Shown here: one piece after another, positions 26,701-33,206 of the stretch | How positions within the stretch are numbered: position 1 is the first letter of the stretch | Layout of the letters: each line of letters begins with the position of its first letter | Source of the DNA: Glaciecola sp. UBA2563 | GTDB taxonomy: Bacteria; Pseudomonadota; Gammaproteobacteria; Enterobacterales; Alteromonadaceae | Length of the DNA stretch: 40,441 nt | NCBI GenBank assembly: GCA_002340325.1 | Contig: DDLV01000047.1 | Coordinates: 1 to 40,441, forward strand | Reading direction: 5' to 3' | Program-made: the position numbers and the translations under genes | The notes under the pieces: model-generated | What the model was told of the DNA's origin: nothing | The model's input: only the letters and a program-made list of their open reading frames with translations | Databases searched by the model: none

Positions 26701-27553
26701 GGGTAAAGTAGAGATTGAAGCAACGCCAAACAGTGACGGACTCTCCATAACACAACTGCTATTAAATGGAGACAGTGCTAACATGCTTGCTCAAGGGCAA
26801 TGGTATCGACGTGCTGAAGACCACTATACTTTCATTACCGGTGAGTTTTCTAGCGGTGATGTTGGGAGATTTTTGCAATCTTTAAGTCTGGATTCAGGCA
26901 TTAGAGACTCCAGTGCAGATGTTGATTTTACCTTAACTTGGCAAGACTCACCGTTTGATTTTGCGGGTGAAAACTTAAATGGTGAGCTCGTTTGGAACTT
27001 AACAGATGGATATCTTAGCGAAGTGAGCGATAAAGGTTCACGTATTTTTACACTTTTGAGTTTAAATTCACTTGTCCGAAAGCTTTCACTTGATTTCAGA
27101 GACGTTTTTGCGAAAGGCTTTTTCTATGATGAAATGTCAGGAAGTATCTCTATTACCGATGGTAAAGCAGATACACGAGATACATTGATAGATGGAGCTG
27201 CTGGTGAAATTGAAATCTATGGCTATACCGACCTTGGTACCAATGCTCTGAACTATAACGTCAGTTTTACGCCAAATGTTACGGGTAACCTACCGGTGCT
27301 TGTTTATTTTTTCACCGTGAGCCCTCCCTCAGCGCTCGCCGCGCTAGCACTCGATCAAGTATTAACATCTGCCAAAGTGATCTCAAACGTAAATTATTCG
27401 GTCACAGGTACCATCAATGATCCTATTTTGATTGAAACCGGCAGACAAAGTACTGAAGTTGCTTTACCCGCGAGAATTCCCGATGAAAGCCAGGTCGAAA
27501 CACCATTTATTCCGCCGACAACCGAGGATATTTTAAATATTCGAAATCCATGA
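23708..27553 (+). CDS. yhdP: YhdP-like AsmA-family envelope protein
   Basis: A 1281-residue protein of the AsmA-like/VPS13-type superfamily. It has one N-terminal transmembrane helix (about residues 16-35: VIAVMLVLFALLISAVRY), then a long periplasmic beta-rich rod with the DUF3971 pattern and an AsmA_2-type C-terminus (GKADTRDTLIDGAAGEIEIYGYTDL). In Escherichia coli, YhdP with TamB and YdbH supports phospholipid transport between the membranes. It starts with GTG 23708 and overlaps the rng stop. The next gene overlaps its end by ATGA. The rng-yhdP-nitrilase-tldD order is widely conserved in gammaproteobacteria. Confidence 0.92.
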   Translation: MSDVQNVLTFAIRKLWTVIAVMLVLFALLISAVRYSLPLANNYKPQIESYVASEYGIQLKIGDISAIWRASGPEITLSNVSIREVQDSYIGFDVETMEMVIDFWPTLFKRKLQSKDVSLQNVHLQVDIDDSHGNASDLVIVNLLETVFLEQLENFSVTKSKVSFHRAQHTSNVLLHQIEWLNVAQRHQARGSLSFDTVSNENIAFVMDLKGNVDSYSGKFYALGRQLDLSPWLNKMTDFDTDLKGSEVNFELWATIEDGLFNDVTATLLPTNLIWQGINSQVTSTFTADARAKKIDEKWVFAVDDLEILLGEQTYTTSWAGEWGINQPFVLQANQQFELENWFPLLGIIDDQLANWLESSEMSVSLEKPSILFVDNKLGLHVPNAKLSLPEKSTSPGIDELAFSLSWFGDQGVVSIEQNELTLQSENMFQRDMVLSDLDVSVGFKTNEKGMIVSADNLSLQADGLQMGGAVAYDVSNNFLSVEMSADGMPLDQVSRFFPRKLMGPNTIKYLTRAFTGRGNIESANAIWHGRLDAFPFKDNEGIFNIEVDITDADFLFAPDWPELTDLDISLNFLNKGLYMESQNAMLKDVALSNLKAEIPNLGKSSVLTIDALGKGSGKQLTDLMLASSLKQRLGKVLADQVLVSGDLETDLSLEIPLARARELVASGNVNFSQNNVKIAALDMNLTNAEGILSFNNEKLRINDLKADFLNQPMLLDMRTQQRETYDLDFEISGTWDVDQSLDMFQINLTEELDGTFDYQLDLGVSIGKDTYSYAAFLSSDLMSTKSSLPFPFSKLDGEKKALEVRAKGDKIASMISIAVGDDIQFNGTLPHKERRFNRAHLSVGQTDMLPASLGVGFSISANLGDLVFNDWFSAVKDIVDSTQKSGRKNILGLPERIFLTTDKLSLAGHSLTDVSATTRRNAESWQIELNADQARATVIIDDQWQAKGVSVDADYIKLTEVVERNEQRIYENFDIDPRKLPSIDFNCDDCIFGQFDLGKVEIEATPNSDGLSITQLLLNGDSANMLAQGQWYRRAEDHYTFITGEFSSGDVGRFLQSLSLDSGIRDSSADVDFTLTWQDSPFDFAGENLNGELVWNLTDGYLSEVSDKGSRIFTLLSLNSLVRKLSLDFRDVFAKGFFYDEMSGSISITDGKADTRDTLIDGAAGEIEIYGYTDLGTNALNYNVSFTPNVTGNLPVLVYFFTVSPPSALAALALDQVLTSAKVISNVNYSVTGTINDPILIETGRQSTEVALPARIPDESQVETPFIPPTTEDILNIRNP

Positions 27554-28371
27554 CAAAACTTGTTGCGCTTCAACTTAATGGAGCATCTTCACCCGAACGT
27601 AATCTTGCAAAAATTGAAAAAATACTTAATCAGAACCAAGCGCTGTTTACGGCAAATTCTTTAGTCGTATTACCTGAATGTGCTGCAATATTTGGATGTT
27701 CTAGCCGCAAGATGAGAACACACGCGGAAGTTGAAAATGATGGAGTTATCCAACACGCGTTTGCAGAGTTAGCCAAAAAATATCAAATATATCTCGTCGC
27801 AGGCAGCACCCCCATTTTACCTACGCCAAATAGCAAGCGATTCTTTGCAGCGAGTATTCTGTATTCACCGAAAGGAGAGGTGTTGGCAAGGTACAATAAA
27901 ATACACCTCTTTGATGTCGAGGTTGATGATAATACCAAATCATATAGCGAGTCGAGTTCGACTATTCATGGAAAGCAAATCGTTAAGCACGCATTGCCGT
28001 GGACAAGCATAGGAATGAGTATTTGTTATGATCTTCGGTTTTCAGGTTTATTCAATAAGCTTCGTCCAGCCAACGTAATTTGTGTCCCTAGTGCATTTAC
28101 TAAAGTGACAGGAAATGCTCACTGGCATGCTCTTCTAAAAGCGCGGGCTATTGAGAATCAATGTTATATTATCGCAGCAAATCAAGTGGGCGAGCATGAG
28201 GATGGTAGACAAACGTTCGGTAACAGCTGCATTTATTCCCCGTGGGGTGAGTTATTAAGCTGTATCAAAACACAAGAAGGTGTGGCAGTATCTGATTATA
28301 GTGAAAAACTGGTGGACGAGATAAGAAGAAAAATGCCAGTTTTTGAGCATAGTATGGAGAGTTATGAATAA
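27550..28371 (+). CDS. Nitrilase-superfamily carbon-nitrogen hydrolase
   Basis: A 273-residue cytosolic amidase of the nitrilase fold. The catalytic Glu43 (LPEC), Lys117 (YNKIHLFDV) and Cys159 (SICYDLRF) are intact. IHLFDV and YDLRF are as in the Nit1/NitFhit branch, whose members remove deaminated glutathione; that substrate is a hypothesis here. It sits between yhdP (4-bp ATGA overlap) and tldD (the last 8 bp overlap the start), as in many gammaproteobacteria. Confidence 0.88.
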   Translation: MTKLVALQLNGASSPERNLAKIEKILNQNQALFTANSLVVLPECAAIFGCSSRKMRTHAEVENDGVIQHAFAELAKKYQIYLVAGSTPILPTPNSKRFFAASILYSPKGEVLARYNKIHLFDVEVDDNTKSYSESSSTIHGKQIVKHALPWTSIGMSICYDLRFSGLFNKLRPANVICVPSAFTKVTGNAHWHALLKARAIENQCYIIAANQVGEHEDGRQTFGNSCIYSPWGELLSCIKTQEGVAVSDYSEKLVDEIRRKMPVFEHSMESYE

Positions 28372-29809
28372 CCAACAAGTAATAACCAACTTATTGTCGG
28401 ATGCAGATCTTGATACGAATACGCTTGAAAGTGCATTGAGCATTGCAATGTCCAAAGCGAATGATTTTGCCGATCTCTATTTTCAAAGCAGTCAACACGA
28501 AAGCTGGGTTTTGGAAGATGGTATCATTAAAGACGGAAGCTATAATCTTGAAAGAGGCGTTGGTGTTCGAGCAATGTCGGGTGACAAGACGGGCTTTGCT
28601 TATTCTGATGCAATCAATAAAGAAGCGCTTTTTAAGGCAGCTAACGCGGCTAAAAATATAACCTCGGGCGACCCAATGCATAAGACGGCATCACTTCAAG
28701 GTCAAGTAGCGAAGCAACTATACACCGATGAAAATCCGATCGTGAGCATGTCAGACGATCTAAAAATTGATTTGCTAAGGAAGGTAGATAGTTATATCCG
28801 CAATAAAATTCCCTCTGTGGAACAGGTAATTGTAAGTTTGAGCGGTGTCTATGAAGAAGTGCTGGTCGCCGCTACTGACGGCACATTCGCTTCGGATGTG
28901 CGGCCTTTGATTAGGTTGAATTGCTCCATTTTGCTTGAGGAAAAAGGTCGTCGAGAGCGGGGTGCGTCAGGAATGGGAGGGCGCAGAATATATGAGTACT
29001 TTTTAACGCAAAATGGCAATAAGCCGCTTTATGAAGTGTTAGCCGACGAAGCGATTCGCATGGCACAGATCAACTTAAAAGCATTACCAGCACCTGCTGG
29101 TGCTATGCCAGTAGTCTTAGGATCTGGTTGGCCTGGCGTATTGTTGCACGAAGCTGTCGGACATGGGCTTGAAGGTGACTTTAATCGTAAAGGGGCTTCA
29201 ACTTTCAGTGGACGTCTTGGCGAACGTGTTGCGTCGAAAGGCGTAACGGTAGTGGATGACGGAACCATGCAAGATCGAAGAGGTTCATTGAGCATTGATG
29301 ATGAGGGTACGCCTTCCCAACACAATGTTTTGATAGAAGATGGTGTGTTGACTGGCTATATGCAGGATAAAATGAACGCAAAATTGATGGGCGTACAGCC
29401 TACCGGAAATGGACGAAGAGAATCCTATGCACATTTGCCCATGCCAAGAATGACAAATACCTACATGTTGGCGGGTGAGCATCCTCCCGAGGAAATCATC
29501 GCCAGTGTAGATAAAGGCATTTATGCACCCAACTTTGGCGGAGGGCAAGTTGATATTACATCGGGTAAATTTGTTTTCTCAACGTCAGAAGCTTATTTGA
29601 TAGAGAAAGGCAAGGTTACCGAGCCTATCAAAGGAGCCACACTGATTGGCAACGGACCAGAGTCTATGCAAAAGATATCGATGATTGGCAATGATTTGGC
29701 ATTGGACCGAGGCGTTGGCGTTTGTGGTAAAGACGGTCAGTCTGTTCCTGTAGGCGTTGGGCAACCGACACTAAAAATTGATGAATTGACCGTTGGTGGA
29801 ACGCAGTAA
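28364..29809 (+). CDS. tldD: Metalloprotease subunit TldD
   Basis: A 481-residue TldD family protease. The metal motif HEAVGH (H262, E263, H267) is intact, followed by GLEGDF. A C-terminal VGGT tail matches the family. With TldE (PmbA), not found in this window, it forms a heterodimeric protease that cleaves unfolded peptides and matures microcin B17 and PQQ-like peptides in other bacteria. I chose ATG 28364, preceded by GGAG at 28355-28358, over the upstream 28343. It ends 14 bp before the convergent MBL-fold gene. Confidence 0.93.
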   Translation: MNNQQVITNLLSDADLDTNTLESALSIAMSKANDFADLYFQSSQHESWVLEDGIIKDGSYNLERGVGVRAMSGDKTGFAYSDAINKEALFKAANAAKNITSGDPMHKTASLQGQVAKQLYTDENPIVSMSDDLKIDLLRKVDSYIRNKIPSVEQVIVSLSGVYEEVLVAATDGTFASDVRPLIRLNCSILLEEKGRRERGASGMGGRRIYEYFLTQNGNKPLYEVLADEAIRMAQINLKALPAPAGAMPVVLGSGWPGVLLHEAVGHGLEGDFNRKGASTFSGRLGERVASKGVTVVDDGTMQDRRGSLSIDDEGTPSQHNVLIEDGVLTGYMQDKMNAKLMGVQPTGNGRRESYAHLPMPRMTNTYMLAGEHPPEEIIASVDKGIYAPNFGGGQVDITSGKFVFSTSEAYLIEKGKVTEPIKGATLIGNGPESMQKISMIGNDLALDRGVGVCGKDGQSVPVGVGQPTLKIDELTVGGTQ

Positions 29810-29823
29810 TCACGTCGCCGAGA

Positions 29824-30591
29824 TCAGCGCACTTTAGATATCTGAATAAGTTGTCTAGCCCTCTTGAGCTTAGCTTGAATTAAGCGTTTGAATGTTCGCG
29901 GTGAGCTGGGAGCTTTCGATAGAACGTCATCTATTATTTTCTGGCTCAGCGTGACATTCGGCACGTGTGCCATCATCATTTCGAATCCTTTATAGCGCTC
30001 TAGTTTTGAAACGGACAAACGGTACTCTTCCGGCATATAGACTGGAAACGGGCAGTAATATTCGCCCTTAACAGTAACAATGACATCGGCAACATAGATT
30101 TGCTTACATTTGTGATTAACTACACTCATGTCTCTGTCTGTATGTCCAGGCGTTGAGATAGATGACCAATCTTCAAAACTTGGAATTGGTTGATTGTCTT
30201 CAAGCATGCCATCGGGTGACAGCCGCCAGCCATACCATAAATTCTTCATTGGTCTACCAATGCGGCTCGCAACCCAATACGCCAACAAAATATCAATGAT
30301 ATGTGCACAAAAACCCGATACCCCGGCGTACCATTGTTTTTCGAAAGCCAGTGTAAATATTCTTGCTCGACTAAGTCGCTTAAGCGCGCTTGCACCGCCA
30401 GCATGGTCTGGGTGCATATGAGTGACAAGGATAACTTTTAGATCACTCAATGGCCTATTGAGCTCCTCAACGACAAATTTCGTTACTAGTTCAACATCAG
30501 CTCGACTGCAACCGTCAAGTAACATGCAACCATGAGAATACTCAACGAGGAAGATGTTTTGTATGTAACCGTTGATTTTATGAATAATCAT
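29824..30591 (-). CDS. MBL-fold metallo-hydrolase (unknown substrate)
   Basis: A 255-residue metallo-beta-lactamase-fold hydrolase. The metal motif HMHPDH (H58, H60, D62, H63), a later TPGH (H150) and VAD (D169) give the normal two-zinc set. A basic tail (KRLIQAKLKRARQLIQISKVR) ends the protein. Substrates for such proteins are esters, lactones, thiolesters or phosphodiesters; nothing here selects one. I chose the ATG 30591 because MIIHKINGYIQNIFLVEY is where the fold begins; the GTG at 30618 would add 9 residues and has GAGAG too close before it. It is convergent with tldD, and yebG lies upstream on the same strand. Confidence 0.82.
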   Translation of the reverse strand: MIIHKINGYIQNIFLVEYSHGCMLLDGCSRADVELVTKFVVEELNRPLSDLKVILVTHMHPDHAGGASALKRLSRARIFTLAFEKQWYAGVSGFCAHIIDILLAYWVASRIGRPMKNLWYGWRLSPDGMLEDNQPIPSFEDWSSISTPGHTDRDMSVVNHKCKQIYVADVIVTVKGEYYCPFPVYMPEEYRLSVSKLERYKGFEMMMAHVPNVTLSQKIIDDVLSKAPSSPRTFKRLIQAKLKRARQLIQISKVR

Positions 30592-30660
30592 TCTTGCAAT
30601 TAAGGGGGGACGATACACACTCTCAAGTTATCGATGGTATTTATAGATGTATAACCTGTT

Positions 30661-30945
30661 TTAAGCTTTTTTCATCTCGACGACATCGGCCTTTTCTTGT
30701 TCCAACAATACATCTGCACTATTACCTTTGAGCAATTTTGAAAAAGCGTCTTTGTTTTTGGCAATCACTATACCTAACTCTTCGGCTACATCTTCATCAA
30801 GTTCAACACCCTTCGCTTGAATGTATTCGACCAAGTTATCTGCGATATCTAACATTTTATCATACTGGTCGGCCTCTTTTTTATCAGTGGTTACCAATTT
30901 GTCCACTCCTTTATGTTGAACAACATACTGAGTTATAACAGCCAT
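30661..30945 (-). CDS. yebG: YebG-family SOS-induced protein
   Basis: A 94-residue acidic protein. The N-terminus MAVITQYVVQHKGVDKLV and KKEADQYDKMLDIADNLVEYI are typical of YebG, a small protein induced by DNA damage in Escherichia coli under LexA control; its activity is not known. A perfect LexA box (30989-31008) lies about 45 bp upstream of its start. The C-terminus is longer and more acidic (SKLLKGNSADVLLEQEKADVVEMKKA) than in the enteric protein. The MBL-fold gene downstream on the same strand starts 69 bp later and may be co-transcribed. Confidence 0.9.
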   Translation of the reverse strand: MAVITQYVVQHKGVDKLVTTDKKEADQYDKMLDIADNLVEYIQAKGVELDEDVAEELGIVIAKNKDAFSKLLKGNSADVLLEQEKADVVEMKKA

Positions 30946-30988
30946 AGCGTTCTCTACGTAGTTTAGGTATGTCGTAACTATACATAAA

Positions 30989-31008
30989 TACTGTTGATTT
31001 AAACAGTA
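30989..31008. promoter_or_regulatory. LexA box upstream of yebG
   Basis: TACTGTTGATTTAAACAGTA is an exact CTGT-N8-ACAG SOS box (core 30991-31006), flanked by further symmetric A/T bases, placed 45 bp before the yebG start. This is the known LexA operator of gammaproteobacteria, and yebG is an SOS gene in Escherichia coli, so the pair of observations is consistent. Confidence 0.92.
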
Positions 31009-31066
31009 TTAATTGTAAGTGGTCAACTGTTTGAGGTGCTGAGTTATTTGCTCATCTTGGATACAT

Positions 31067-31074
31067 TAAAAAAT
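31067..31074. repeat. Left target-site duplication of the MITE
   Basis: TAAAAAAT immediately before the left terminal inverted repeat, identical to the right copy at 31277-31284. Confidence 0.88.
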
Positions 31075-31276
31075 GGCTATGTTCCCGTAAATTGTTGTTT
31101 GTGTTTGCTTTGTGCATTTAATTATAGGGATTAGACATTTGAAAGTCGCTGTAAACCCATTCCCTGGGCGCTCTGCGAATTCATCCATGAATTCGAAGCT
31201 TTCAAATGTCTTATCCCTATAAATAACTGCAATTCAAATGCTGATAGTGAAAACAACAATTTACGGGAACATAGCC
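31075..31276. mobile_element. 202-bp MITE with perfect 26-bp terminal inverted repeats
   Basis: The ends 31075-31100 and 31251-31276 are perfect inverted repeats of 26 bp, starting GGCTATGTTCCCG and ending CGGGAACATAGCC. The flanks 31067-31074 and 31277-31284 are identical direct repeats TAAAAAAT, an 8-bp target duplication. Inside, arms of 23 bp (31123-31145 and 31199-31221, one mismatch) enclose a 53-bp core. No transposase is present. A two-ended element with an AT-rich 8-bp duplication is consistent with families such as IS1595, but the parent element cannot be assigned without a search. It lies 193 bp upstream of the degenerate kinase-AraC gene. Confidence 0.92.
31123..31221. repeat. Inner inverted repeat and 53-bp double-hairpin core of the MITE
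   Basis: Arms 31123-31145 and 31199-31221 pair over 22 of 23 bp. The 53-bp core (31146-31198) contains CCCA/TGGG around TTCCC and a perfect 9-bp hairpin CGAATTCAT/ATGAATTCG. The design equals that of the element at 4-84: the arms next to the core end in AAAG and begin in CTTT, the core length is the same, and the hairpin apexes are related (TTCCCTG and ATCCATG), but their order is reversed. Confidence 0.75.
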
Positions 31277-31284
31277 TAAAAAAT
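31277..31284. repeat. Right target-site duplication of the MITE
   Basis: TAAAAAAT immediately after the right terminal inverted repeat, identical to the left copy at 31067-31074. Confidence 0.88.
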
Positions 31285-31469
31285 TAAACTTATATCCAGT
31301 TTTAAAATTACCCAATATGGGATTAAATACACAGATTGCGATTGTTGATGTAAAACGAATAGCTAACATCCGCAAACAGTAGTTAGAGTCGCTGTCTTTT
31401 AAAGGAATAAAAAATATTGCCGGCGCGCAATCCGGTGAATGTTTTGAGAAGTAGTTTAGGTTAAGTAGT

Positions 31470-33176
31470 ATGCTCTCAACATCGGTCTTTGTAACCGGAA
31501 TGGTTACCGTTTTTTTATTATGCTTGTATCGTGTATTCCGAAATAATGGTCCTAGCGATAACGAACACACACAAGACCGCGTTTCAAATGACGGTCGTTT
31601 CGACTATCCAAACAATCCTTCACAATCACGTAGTCCTTCGCATGAAAGTAGTGATTTTTGCGCGGAAAACAGATTGTTGGTTAGCCAATTCGAATCTGTA
31701 TTGCACAACTTATCTCAGTCTCAGCAATATTTGTACAGAAGCAACAAAGGGAGGCAGAAGTTTCTCAGTGCCTTTCGGACAGAGTTGGCAGAGCTTGAAA
31801 ATATTAAACGTCGTTTGTCATCTTTAAATTTTTCGAGTAATGATAATACCCAAACACAACTGGAAATCGCCGACCAGAGCCAAACGGAAAACCTCAACAC
31901 AACGAGTCTATCGAATACGTTAGAGGAACTAACGCCAGTTCTATCTGCACTTGCAAAAGAGAAAGATGTAAATCTAACATATGTGGGCAGCAGAGAAGCA
32001 GATGTTGCTGTCTCTAAACGGTTTTTTACGAGAATGTTCCAAGAACTAGTGATTAACGCCTTAACACATAATAAAACGAATAAAAGTATCTGTGTTCAAT
32101 TTAGTCATGATAATGCGTTTCTGCACATGTGCATCAGCGATTTCGGCCAAGGAATGAAAGCGGAAACAGTAAACAGTATCTTTGAAAAAAGCATAAACCG
32201 CTATCCCAAAGGTCGGCGAATGACTGACATTTTAAGTCACATGGATTTGCCAATTATCATCTCTATTGTTAGAAAAATTGGAGGAAATGTAGACATTGTA
32301 AGTGCGCTTCAGCTTGGTACACAAATTAGGGTGAGCATTCCACTAAGTCATTATTTAGAAAAACATCAGCCATTTGAAACGTCACAACCTTCTGCGATTG
32401 ATCCATACTCGGACATTCTATTCTATGGTTCACAAACTTCATTTGAAAACGACCTCATCGATTTTCTTCAGCGCAGATATAGAGTTAGTAGACTTCCATC
32501 GCCAGAGCAATTGATTTCAGTAATCGCAAACAAAACACCTAAAATAGTAATTTGCAATGGCTATACGTCCAGTTGTGATTTGTTGGGTTTGATGAAGACA
32601 TTGAATTATCTTCAAGGCGCAGTTAACACAAATGTTCTTTGTATCACGGAACCGTTATCAAACGAGCAGCGTTGCCATTTGTTTGAATATGAAGTTAAAC
32701 AGGTAGTAGAGTTACCTGTTACGCTACCTGCCATAGAACTTGTTGTGGAAAACATGCTGCGAGAGTATAAGAGGACAGAGTTTAGAGTGGCTGAAGCAAT
32801 AGCGGACTATACGCTTGCTCAGATTGACGATGATAACGAAGACAGCGTTATTGATGGCTTTGAATGCAAGTTTGCACAATGCCTTGAGAAGAATTTTGCA
32901 GATCCTGCGTTTTCACAGGAAGATTGTGCAAAGCAATTGTTTATGAGCACGCGCAATTTACATAGGAAAATCGATTCTCACTTGAACAGTAGTTTTAGAG
33001 AGAGCTTAAAGCGGTATCGGGTCGAAAAAGCCAAGGAGCTAATTTTAAATGGTGAAACCGTGACCAATGCAGGCCTTAATGTTGGGTTTTCATCACCTTC
33101 ATATTTTGCAAAGTGTTTTAAGTCTGAACTGGGTTATGTTCCATCAATGTTGAGTCGCAGACTAGGTCAAAGTTAA
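31470..33176 (+). CDS. Degenerate hybrid: histidine-kinase-like ATPase, receiver-like domain and AraC DNA-binding domain
   Basis: A 568-residue protein with an N-terminal transmembrane helix (about 3-20), then a linker without a periplasmic sensor. Residues 90-120 lie where the HisKA helix should be (KFLSAFRTELAELENIKRRL) but have no phospho-acceptor His. A HATPase_c-like domain (about 150-295) keeps the N box QELVINALTHN, the DFGQG G1 box and GTQIRVSIPL, but lacks a glycine-rich G2 box. A receiver-like domain (about 312-430) has lost all key residues: the acidic pair is GS, the Asp position reads ICNGY (Asn363), and the Lys is absent (ELPV). The C-terminal AraC domain (about 465-562) has two full helix-turn-helix motifs. 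The order matches hybrid two-component systems, but without sensor and without phosphotransfer. ATG 31470 follows AGG. It is convergent with the GspE-like gene. Confidence 0.82.
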   Translation: MLSTSVFVTGMVTVFLLCLYRVFRNNGPSDNEHTQDRVSNDGRFDYPNNPSQSRSPSHESSDFCAENRLLVSQFESVLHNLSQSQQYLYRSNKGRQKFLSAFRTELAELENIKRRLSSLNFSSNDNTQTQLEIADQSQTENLNTTSLSNTLEELTPVLSALAKEKDVNLTYVGSREADVAVSKRFFTRMFQELVINALTHNKTNKSICVQFSHDNAFLHMCISDFGQGMKAETVNSIFEKSINRYPKGRRMTDILSHMDLPIIISIVRKIGGNVDIVSALQLGTQIRVSIPLSHYLEKHQPFETSQPSAIDPYSDILFYGSQTSFENDLIDFLQRRYRVSRLPSPEQLISVIANKTPKIVICNGYTSSCDLLGLMKTLNYLQGAVNTNVLCITEPLSNEQRCHLFEYEVKQVVELPVTLPAIELVVENMLREYKRTEFRVAEAIADYTLAQIDDDNEDSVIDGFECKFAQCLEKNFADPAFSQEDCAKQLFMSTRNLHRKIDSHLNSSFRESLKRYRVEKAKELILNGETVTNAGLNVGFSSPSYFAKCFKSELGYVPSMLSRRLGQS

Positions 33177-33183
33177 ACGACCA

Positions 33184-33206
33184 ATAGATTGCGCACATGA
33201 ATCTAT
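33184..33206. terminator. Possible short hairpin between convergent genes
   Basis: ATAGATT (33184-33190) pairs with AATCTAT (33200-33206) around a 9-nt loop, between the kinase-AraC stop and the stop of the GspE-like gene, which it overlaps by one base. AT-rich, no U-run: a weak candidate. Confidence 0.3.

Larger units (their letters stand above)
30946..31469. other. 524-bp non-coding region with LexA box and MITE
   Basis: From left to right it holds the yebG promoter region with a LexA box (30989-31008), an 8-bp target duplication and a 202-bp MITE (31075-31276), the second copy of the duplication, and 185 bp upstream of the degenerate kinase-AraC gene. In that last stretch I see no strong promoter and no open reading frame I can support. 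An AAGGA at about 31401 is not near a start codon. Confidence 0.7.

Noticed and set aside
31123..31221. Integron attC-like site suggested by TTAGAC and the long inverted repeat
   Set aside because: No GTTRRRY/RYYYAAC pair at the ends and no integrase; the MITE boundaries explain the structure.
31075..31276. Intrinsic terminator or small RNA gene
   Set aside because: The perfect terminal repeats with a target duplication show an inserted mobile element; any RNA role would be secondary.
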